A stretch of DNA of 13,464 bases, taken from Xanthoparmelia taractica. Taxonomy: Eukaryota; Ascomycota; Lecanoromycetes; Lecanorales; Parmeliaceae. Below the pieces are notes generated by a model, which saw nothing but the letters and a program-made list of their open reading frames with translations, did no database searches and was not told the DNA's origin. The stretch spans positions 1 to 13,464 of the forward strand of contig JANQBS010000568.1 of NCBI GenBank assembly GCA_033085395.1. The letters are read 5' to 3'. A program made the position numbers and the translations under genes. Positions 1 to 8,700 of this stretch are shown here, in pieces. Position 1 is the first letter of the stretch, and every line of letters begins with the position of its first letter.

Positions 1-75
1 AATTTTTTAAAAAAAGTTGAAAAAAAGTTGAAAACGACTATGTTCAACAGATACCACACCTTTCCGACCCGTACT
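1..75 (+). repeat. Left terminal inverted repeat (75 bp)
   Basis: It matches the reverse complement of 13390-13464 at 74 of 75 positions. The outer part holds two direct copies of an A7-GTTG unit; the inner part is a mixed sequence ending in GACCCGTACT. The single difference is at position 42: TpG here, TpA in the reverse complement of the right end, which is a RIP-type change. Unlike the DNA just inside it, this TIR keeps several CpA dinucleotides (in TTCAACAG and ACCACACC). Confidence 0.93.
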
Positions 76-2031
76 TAACACTAAATAAATATATCTTAAA
101 CGTTAGATTATTAAAAATCTTGCATTAGAAAATTACTCGAAGAACTCTTCTTCGGATTTACGACGAGACTTTCTAATATATTAAATAATAAACGTAAAAA
201 GATATAAGAACTCTAATTATTAAAGAAGAAGAAGAAATTATTATTAATAAAGAAGATAGAGAGAGCGTCTAGATTTTTATTTGTTAATAATAACGTAATA
301 AGCTAAGAGTTCTTAAAAGATATAGATTCGTTTTCATCGCTATTTTTATCTCTCTCTTTATTATCTTCTTTATTTTTATTATTATCGTCGAATCTCGAAT
401 TCGCTATTAACGAATTTAAATTAAAAAGATTTATTTAAAGTTAATATTAATATATATTAAACGCGCTTAAAATCGACTTAAGTTATAGAAATATATATAT
501 ACGCTATAGCGTAATATATTTAAAATTCTTATAAGAGTAATAAAGATTGCGCGAAGAAATTTAACTTAATTAACTTAAATACTTAAAGTATTTAAGTTCT
601 TTACGTCGTAATAACTCGCTAATAGACGTTAAGAATCTTTTTATATATCTTTATATTATTTATTAATTAAAATATTGAAGTGTATTTAAGATTATTTAAG
701 TTAAGACTATTAATTATTATTATTTTAAATCGATAACGAAGTTTAAATATATAATTTATTTTTTATTATAATCTTATAGCGCTTAGAAATCTAAAATAGC
801 GATCGTTTAATAAATATTAAATATACGAAGACTATATATTAACTTATCGCGACGTAATCGAAGCGCGATTTCGTATAAATTATATATTTTACTAGTATAC
901 TTTCTTCGAAATCAAATATTATCTTATATTTCTAGGAATCGTGCTCGTAAGCACGATGAATATAACGCGAATATAAGTTCTTAATAAGGCCAACCGGTGA
1001 CTCTATAAATCGTGTCGCGATCGAATACTAAACGAGCTAATAACGTGTTAGTAACGATTATATATTATCTATAATTCTAGAAAACCTACAATAACTAATA
1101 CGCTAGAAGACATCTTGAATATATTTAATATACGTTAGGTGTCTATATAATATATATTTAATTTCTAAAAGTTATATGCTCTATATATGATAATATATAT
1201 AATAAAGAGAAAAAATTTTCTTGAAAATTAATACTCTTTTATTAATAACTTTATTATTAATATACGCGAATTATACGCGTCGCGTATATTAAATATAAGG
1301 ATATTACTTGCTTTACGCATTATTAAAATTATATAATAAAAAATATTTCTAACGTCGAGTATTCTATCGCCTTAGTTTTTGTTTATATTTATAATATACT
1401 TTATATACGAAGCGCTACTGGAAGAAACTCTTTCTCTTTCTTTTTTTATCGAGTTTAAAGATTTTTAATAAGTCTTCTAAGAGAATTAATTCTTTCTTTT
1501 ATATTAAATTCGAAAACGAATTCTTAAAGAAAGAAAATAATTATTAAGAATAGAGTCTTAATCTCTAGGCGAGGGGATTCTAGAACGCTTAATATACGTA
1601 GACTTAACGAATTCTTGACGAATATACTTAAATAAGCGACTCTCTCAAGTTTTCTTTTCTTCTTTCTTAAGAATTAGTTTTACTATTAGATCTATATATA
1701 AAATATATATCTTTCTAATTTCACACTACTATATAACTCTAAGACTCTAATCTAGAATTAAGTCTAATATTTATCGATATAAATAAGATAAGTACTTAAC
1801 GTAATATTCTTATTTAAGCGCTTAATATTATAATATAGCTTTAAGTTAATATTATTAAAAATAAGATTAAACTAATTTTTAAGACTTATAATAATATTCT
1901 TTATTAGTCGAATAATTACTTACGTATATTCACGTAACTTATAATATATATAAGACGATATTCTTTATCGAATATTACTTTCGTAATATAGTATCGAGTA
2001 CTATTATAGATAATTTCTTAAAGCGAGATTC
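76..2031. other. RIP-degraded left arm, no surviving gene
   Basis: About 2 kb of extremely AT-rich sequence dominated by TpA. CpA and TpG are scarce while CpG persists, the pattern left by RIP of CpA on both strands. No ORF of 60 codons or more occurs. One plus-strand frame at about 124-435 has only three stops, all TAA, and is Leu/Ser/Lys-rich; it may be a relic of a coding region but matches no family I recognise. A slightly less AT-rich patch near 930-1090 holds a perfect 8-bp-stem hairpin (938-945 with 950-957, loop CGTA). Nothing else could be supported here. Confidence 0.8.
2027..2031. repeat. Target-site duplication GATTC (left copy)
   Basis: The five bases directly before the 5' LTR are repeated exactly after the 3' LTR at 9606-9610. 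Five bp is a normal integration stagger for Ty3/gypsy elements. The matching copies show that the two LTRs belong to a single insertion event. Confidence 0.93.
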
Positions 2032-2180
2032 TGTCACGGAAAACGCACCTGCCAAGCCAATCAAGAAATCAGCCAAGGCAAGTGCTTGGCTGGCTGTACT
2101 TAGATAGAATTTTCCAACTAAGAATAATCAAGAATTAGACACCCAATTGACTGACTGACCTTACACCCATTGCTGTTACA
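2032..2180 (+). repeat. 5' long terminal repeat (149 bp)
   Basis: Begins TGTCACGG and ends TGTTACA, with TG...CA ends, and is identical by eye to 9457-9605. At 149 bp it is short for a Ty3/gypsy LTR. Inside are a CCAAT-type box (2057-2063), a perfect 8-bp-stem hairpin (2070-2077 with 2085-2092, 7-base loop) and a weak TATA-like TAGATAGAA near 2100. It should supply promoter, transcription start and polyadenylation functions, but the U3/R/U5 borders cannot be set from sequence alone. Confidence 0.96.
2070..2092 (+). promoter_or_regulatory. Hairpin inside the LTR
   Basis: CAGCCAAG at 2070-2077 pairs perfectly with CTTGGCTG at 2085-2092 across a 7-base loop. The same structure recurs in the 3' LTR at 9495-9517. 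In so short an LTR it occupies about 15% of the length; it could act in RNA folding, 3'-end formation or strand transfer. Function is inferred only. Confidence 0.5.
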
Positions 2181-2183
2181 GTA

Positions 2184-2197
2184 TGGTAGCAACGCCC
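2184..2197 (+). other. Candidate primer-binding site (PBS)
   Basis: TGGTAGCAACGCCC begins 3 bases after the 5' LTR, where the minus-strand primer site belongs, and starts with the TGG expected to pair with a tRNA CCA end. It implies a primer ending in GCUACCA-3'. That tail is typical of eukaryotic initiator methionine tRNA, but I cannot confirm that the remaining bases match this host's tRNA. Self-priming as in Tf1 is an alternative; I see no convincing LTR complement. Confidence 0.5.
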
Positions 2198-2540
2198 AAA
2201 TAGCTGTCATTAGCTATTCCAGGAGATCCTCCATCATTGCTTGATCAGTACTTGTTGTATTCGTTGAAATAACCCTTCCCTTCTCCGCGGAGAACTGCAT
2301 TCTGTCTGGTGAGATCCGCATACAAAATCATCGGATTTCTTACCCGGACGGTCGGAATCCCACCTCACACTCACTGTCATCACTATCATCGCTGCAGCTT
2401 ACTCATTATTGCTGCATTACTGTATTGCTGCTGTTGTAGGCAATATCACTGTCTTTTCAAGCACGTTGCCGCCCCTTTTGGGCCACTCACCTCACTGTCT
2501 TTGCTGTAAAAAGAAAGGAAATACTACACTGTTTGATTGC

Positions 2541-2681
2541 ATGGTGGAGAGGACTTGAATTCATGTAATACACACCTTCATGTTGATGGAAAACCTTTCT
2601 TGTTGATGTAAAACTGCCTCTCCGTCACCAAGAAGACTGCTGTCATCCTGTCTCCGTTAGAAACCTTTCTTGTTGATGTAA
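2541..2681 (+). promoter_or_regulatory. Cluster of minimal upstream ORFs, three of them ATG-TAA start-stops
   Basis: Reading from the leader: ATG at 2541 opens five codons ending in TGA at 2556-2558; ATG-TAA at 2563-2568; ATG at 2580 opens eight codons ending in TGA at 2604-2606; ATG-TAA at 2606-2611; ATG-TAA at 2676-2681. The three start-stop pairs lie in three different frames. The last is in frame with Gag-Pol and its TAA is the stop that delimits the open frame. Start-stop elements are known to stall ribosomes and restrain downstream initiation; a role here in setting Gag-Pol output is inferred. Confidence 0.5.
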
Positions 2682-2730
2682 TACTGCTTCTCCGTCACCA
2701 AGAAGACTGCTGTCATCCTGGCTCCGTCAG
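2591..2730 (+). repeat. 70-bp tandem duplication (two units) in the leader
   Basis: Unit 1 is 2591-2660 and unit 2 is 2661-2730, exactly abutting, with 66 of 70 positions identical. Each unit carries an ATG-TAA start-stop near its beginning and the stretch CTCCGTCACCAAGAAGACTG. Because 70 is not a multiple of 3, the copies put the same sequence in different frames, and only unit 2 runs open into the Gag-Pol frame. Confidence 0.92.
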
Positions 2731-2762
2731 CTCTGAATCCTGTCTCTCGGGATATTGTCATT

Positions 2763-5700
2763 TTGGCCTTTCAAATAGACGAATTTCTCCACTCCGAGCA
2801 CGCTTTTGTCAGTCTCGTCACCAACGATATCAAGCAGTTTATTGCCGATATCGTCAAGGTCAATTTCAGGCCTCCAGAGATCGCAAAAGGAGTAACTTCA
2901 TCAGCCCGTGACGCACGAGCAAGAGCTCGTTCTGCATCTGTTGAGTCACCAAACTGGCCTACTAGCTGGGCACTTGATCGGTCGATTTTCAGAGCTGCTC
3001 TGACTAGATTTGAGGCTGGCATTCAGCCATTGAGAAGGCTGAGAGAACCTCCTTCTACGGGCGGTACACCTCATTCTTCTCCTTTGGGAAGTCCTGTCAG
3101 AAATCCTCCTGTCACTGGCTCTAATTCTGGCAATTCAACTGGTTCGAACTCTGCATCGAATCCTACTTCAAACACAAGCACAAATCCTACTTCAAACTTA
3201 AGCACAAATCCTACTTCTAGAGGTACTTCGAATAACTCCAACATGGCTGGAAATGATGATGCCAACTGGCAGAATACTGGCTTTTCACAGCAACAATGGA
3301 CAGCTTTACAAGGCCTTCTGCGTAGCGTATCTGGACCGCCTGGTGAGCGAGGACCGCCAGGACAGGATGGCACCAATGCTACAGTAGGAACAGCACCGGC
3401 ACTAGCTAGTAGATGGAATGCTGGTGATGTGGGATTCTTCAACCCGATGTATGAGGATAAGTCGGTGGCTTCCGGTGCTTCTCCAATGGAGCATACACCA
3501 AAAGAGACCTACTTTCGGGATGTGCATTTGTTTCTGGAGCATGCTCGTGACGTAGCTAGCATCAAGGGTGATGAGCTCGTTCGTATGAACCTCTGGACAT
3601 GCTTTAAGGGGCCTGCTTTGGAATGGTGGTTGAGCGAGCTTTCTGACAATGACAAGCGTCTGGTAAAGCTCGGGAATGGACTGGATGAGTGGGAGAGAAT
3701 GTTGGTCGAACGATTCAAGGCACCTACCAATGTGGCAATTGATTCGTTGTTGAAGGAGAGATACACCTTCAGAGATGCTGCCAGCAAGAGGGAGCCTCGG
3801 GAGTATGCACAAAAGATCTTACGTGCTTCGAAAGATGCCGGCTTGACCAGTGTCAAAAATCAGCTTGATGTTATCTACAATGGCTTGGATGCTGAGCTGA
3901 GGCGTGACTTGAGGAGGCCAAAGGATCGAACTACCTTGCATGATTTTCTTGAGGAGATGGATGACCTCAAGCATGATTGGTGGATCTATGCAAGCAGGCA
4001 TGGTGCGAGAACGCAGGGGTTTTCTGCGGGGCCTAATCGTCATCAAAATCAGAGTGATAGCAATAGGGGTATTTCTGGTCAGTATCAACCTCGTTCACAA
4101 CAGCAATTTGCTTCTCAGCAATTCCGGCCTCAGCAAAGTGCGGGTCCTGATAATCAATATCAGCGGCCTTACTTTCAGCAGCCTTTTCGTCAATTTGGCA
4201 ACCAATATGGGAGTCAAAACGCTCAATCAACTCAGTCATTAAACGCTCCATCAAATCAGTCGTTTCCCCGTCAGTTCAATGGCCAGAATGCTTATTTAAA
4301 TCCGCAGCAAAACGCTCAGCAAATGCCTCGGCAGCCTCTGCAAATCGCCGCTCCAAACGTGTCAAATTCGATCCCGAATCGACCTTCATTTGGTAGCCAG
4401 CAACAGCGGTTTCCTCCAAGGCCAACCCAAGGTTTTCAGCAAAATCAAGGTTTTCAGCAAGGCAATCAAAGGCCTTGGTTTAATGCTGCAAATCGTCCAA
4501 AAGCAGCTGCTTATCAGGCATCTACTACTGACGAAAATGCCGAATTAGAACATGACGGACAAGCTCAAAGTGCGGACTACCAGGAAGAAAATACTGGTGC
4601 CGAACACTCTTACTTTGCAGGCGAAGATCAGTATGGGAATGAGATGTATTATGCTAATTCTGAGCACAATCCTGAGCTTCCTACACAGCCTGCGTTTGAT
4701 GATCAGTTTGCTGGCTTTGTGGGAATCGAAACCTATTGCCGGAACTGTCAGGAATCCTTCTCATCCAAAACCAAGTTGCATAGGCATTTGCGTGTTGGCT
4801 GTCCTGGGAAGCACGTTTATGCCAACGAAGCAGCACTCGCAAAGCCTTCTAACTCTGATGAGCAACCAAAAATCATCAAGTCCGCTGCTTCTAATCAGGA
4901 TTTGGGAAATGGTTTTGCTTTCCGGAGTTGGACTTACGCCATGGTTGGAGTCAAACTCGATCCGGCTAACCAAGAAGATGAGGTTTGTGCTGATACCGGA
5001 TGTGGTGTGAGTTTGATAGATAGATCATGGCATTCTCAGCAGTGTCCAAATGCAGCTATCTCCAAAATGGCAACACCTTTGCGGGTGCGTGGAGTTGGTG
5101 CTTCTAAACACGAGACTTCGGAGTACATTACGCAAGATATCTACCTTCCTGGAATTGATGACCAAGGTCGGAAAGTGCTTGCATGTCTACGCAGGGAATT
5201 GCACATTGTCGATGACTTACGTGCCAAAATGCTTATTGGAAATGACATTATTGGGCCTGAAGGGATTGTCATTGATGTAGCCAACAAGAAAGCAAGGATT
5301 GGTAGTTGCAGCACTACGATTGATATCACTGCTCGACCTAGGGGCGAGTTTGTTCGGAGAAAGGTCTATGCCAAATCATCTGTTTTCGTGCCTCCGCACA
5401 GCGAGATGATTCTGCCAACCAAAGAAATCAATCTACCTAACGATCGTGATTTCTTATTCGAGCCAGCAGTGCAGACGAATTTGGCAATGTTCGCTCATTT
5501 GATTGATCATACAATGACTGGGATTCTGGTTCGAAATGAGTCTAACACATCTGTCCAAATTCCAAGGAAGTTGAAGCTTGGAAATGTTCTCGAAATGGAC
5601 TACGAAAATTGCTTTCAAACCAACATCGAACCCGAATTCGCCTTGACGAAAACAGCCATGAATTCAAGCATAGACATGAGCTTGAATCAATCAACTCCCT

Positions 5701-8700
5701 TGCTAGCTGAAGAAACTAAGCTGCCAAATGGAGTCATGATTTTCGGGGATGCACAGGCTAGGACTGCACTGGCCGACCTAGTCAACGAATTCCCACAGAT
5801 CTGGCAAGACACCGGCTTTGTTGAGGTGCCAGAAGAGGAATGGATGAAGCTTCCGCTAAGGGATGACTGGCAAACCAAGGTTAGTGGAAAAGCCAAGATC
5901 TATCCCTTGGGCACACGAGATCGGGAAGTAGTCGACAAAGTCTTTGATGAGCTACACGAACAGGGAAGGCTTGAATGGACTAAGGATTCTACACCCTTCT
6001 CCTATCCGGTATTCGTTGTATGGAAAACACTGCCTGATGGCACCACCAAGGGAAGGCCGGTGGTTGACATCCGGGGTTTGAATGACTTACTACTTCGGGA
6101 TGCATATCCAGTGCCTCTCCAACAGGATGTGATTGAGATGCTGGCTGGTTGTGGTTTCATCTCAGTGATCGATGCTACCTCGTTTTTCTACCAATGGCGA
6201 GTGCATCCAAACTACCGCTACATGCAGACTGTTGTAAGTCACAGGGGTCAAGAAACTTTCAATGTTCCAATCATGGGTTGTATGAATTCGATTGCTTATG
6301 TTCAACGCCAAATCGACAAGATCTTGCGGCACATTCCCAACGCAAAAGCCTACGTTGATGATGTGGTTACGGGTGCTAGGACATTCCAACAGCACTTGCA
6401 AGATCTCCGTCAGCTGTTTGAGCTTTTCGTGAGGTTTAACATCACTGTTTCTCCAACAAAAGCCTTTCTGGGATATCCGGACGTCAATTTGCTGGGCAGG
6501 AAAGTCAATTCTTTCGGCTTGATTTCTCCAGAAGATAAGCTCAAAGCTATTTCGAACTTGCAGTATCCCAGCACTTTGGGAGAACTCGAACACTACTTGG
6601 GATTGACTGGCTATCTCCGTCAGTATGTTCATTTCTATGCACAGCTGGCACAGCCCTTGCAGGAGCTCAAAACACTGCTTCTTAAGGAAGCACCGAACTC
6701 TGGACGCCAGAGAAAGCAACACTCTTCTAGGACAAAGCTACCTGCAGCGTCAGAGAAGCAATTGGCTTCTTTCCAGCTTCTCCAAGAAGCACTATCCCAG
6801 CCAACGATGCTGGTGCATTTTGACAAAACTCGGACTTTGTGGATTGACTTGGATGCCTCAAAGGAGTTTGGTTTCGGGGCGGTAGTCTTTCATGTCAAAG
6901 CAGATGAAAGCAAAAACAAATGGCCTTCTCGTGCACAAACGGAGCCTATTCTCTTTCTGTCAAGACTTCTAACTACGGCAGAAAGGAATTACTGGCCTAC
7001 GGAGTTGGAGATTGCTGGCCTTGTTTGGTGTCTGAAGAAAATAAGACATATGGTCGAATCTTCAAAGCATCCTGTGAGAATACAGACCGACCACTCTGCC
7101 ATTATTGACATCATGAAGCAAAATTCGATCGTTTCAACCACATCAACAATGCGGATGAATGTTCGTTTGATTCGGGCTGCTCAGTTCTTAAGGCAGTTCA
7201 ATCTAGCCGTCTCTCACAAGCCTGGCAAAGAGCATATTGTGCCTGATGCTCTGTCAAGGCTTGCAAGTCTAAACAGAGATGATTCGCTGCCGCATCATCA
7301 TTCGGAATTGGATGCTCTCTATGTTTTCACTGCAAGTCTGGTAGAAATGAGTGCTTCATTTCATGAGAAATGCATCCAAGGCTATCAGCAAGATGATTAT
7401 TGGAAAAGGATTTCTGCACAGCTAGATGCCAATGATAATCTGGGCAGCGAGGACGCAGCCTCTTTGCCTTTCGTGCGGGGAAAGCATCTCTTAGCTACTG
7501 ATGCTGACCCCTATTTTTCGCCTCGGCCGGAAGGGAATCAACAGCAAGAACAGCTGAAGCAGCAAAAGGAGAATCAACAGCAATGTCTCCAGCGAGATCT
7601 CATCTTTCATGTTGACAGAACTACTGGCCATCAACGACTTTGTATTCCCTCTTTGCTAGTGAAAGATATTCTCACCTTGGCACATGGGGAAGGGCATCCT
7701 GGCTTCCAGAGATGCTACGAAATCGTCACATCATCCTGGTATATTCATGGAATCACAAAGCACTTGCGGGACTTCATCCGACATTGCCCGGAGTGTTTAG
7801 TGCTACAGACAAGGAGGCACGCACCTTACGGTAGCCTACAGCCAATCTCATCTCCGCCCGTGCCTTTTCACACTCTGACTGTTGACTTTATTCTGGCATT
7901 ACCTCTATCAAATCATGGGCTGGATTGCATTATGTCTGTCACTTGCAAGTTCACAAAAGCCATTCAATTAATTCCTGGCAAGTCAACTTGGAAAGCATCT
8001 GATTGGGCAAAAGCACTGCTAAATCGGCTTGATATTGTTGATTGGGGAATCCCAAAGGCCATCATCAGCGATCGAGATAGGAAATTCCTTTCGGAACTCT
8101 GGGAATCGCTTTTCAAACTGTTGAAGGTTTCTCTGCTTTATTCAACAGCCTATCATCCGCAGACTGATGGTGCGAGCGAACGCACTAATCAAACTGCTGA
8201 GATAGCTTTGAGATACTTCGTGCATGCCCTGGAGAGACCTTCTTTATGGCCGGAGGTGCTACCACGAATGCAGGCCTTTTTAAACAACTCCGCCTCTTCT
8301 GGGATTACGCCGAGCGAAGTGGCCTATGGTTTTACTCCAAACAGACCTTTGGATTTGCTTCGGTTGCCAGCCAAAATCGATCACGTCTCTGCACGAATCA
8401 CAGCTAAAGACGCCATCGATTTTGCTCAGATGTCCAACAAATTCCACTATGACAGAAAGCATCAACCAATGTTTCTCAGGGTGGGAGAATGGGCACTTCT
8501 CCGACTGCACAAAGGCTACAAGATCCCCTCTACCCTCGGCATCACCAACAAGCTATCACAACAGTACGTCGGTCCTTTTCAGGTTGTGGATAGGGTAGGC
8601 AGGCTTGCCTACAGGCTTGCTGTTCCTGCAGAATGGAGGGTCCATCCTGTCTTTACAATAGCACAGTTGGAGCCTTGTCCTGCGCCAGAGAATGATCCTT

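Larger units (their letters stand above)
2181..2762 (+). other. Leader between 5' LTR and gag-pol frame
   Basis: About 580 bp without a credible protein gene; a 66-codon frame at 2309-2509 starts only with GTG and is judged chance. The leader holds the PBS, a pyrimidine- and TGC-rich stretch (about 2370-2450), several very short upstream ORFs (2541-2681) and a 70-bp tandem duplication (2591-2730). The Gag-Pol frame is already open from 2682, directly after a TAA. An intron in this leader is possible but I cannot define donor and acceptor with confidence. Confidence 0.7.

Noticed and set aside
929..1082. Short inverted repeat TTTCTAGGAAT / ATTCTAGAAA around a less AT-rich patch
   Set aside because: About 10 imperfect bases in very AT-rich DNA are expected by chance; not enough to call another MITE.
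76..2031. Repetitive TTA/TAA tracts considered as CRISPR, satellite or centromere repeats
   Set aside because: There is no regular repeat unit or spacing; the pattern is explained by RIP-type mutation.
2309..2509. 66-codon plus-strand frame in the leader
   Set aside because: It starts with GTG, is His/Cys/Leu-rich from TGC/CAC repeats, shows no domain and lies in the retrotransposon leader.
3159..3218. 24-bp repeat considered as a regulatory iteron
   Set aside because: It is in frame inside Gag and encodes a Ser/Thr/Asn-rich peptide repeat, which explains it better.
3071..3442. 123-codon antisense frame opposite Gag, and other antisense or offset frames across 2771-8864
   Set aside because: They are frame shadows of Gag-Pol with no domains of their own; the sense frame has every motif.
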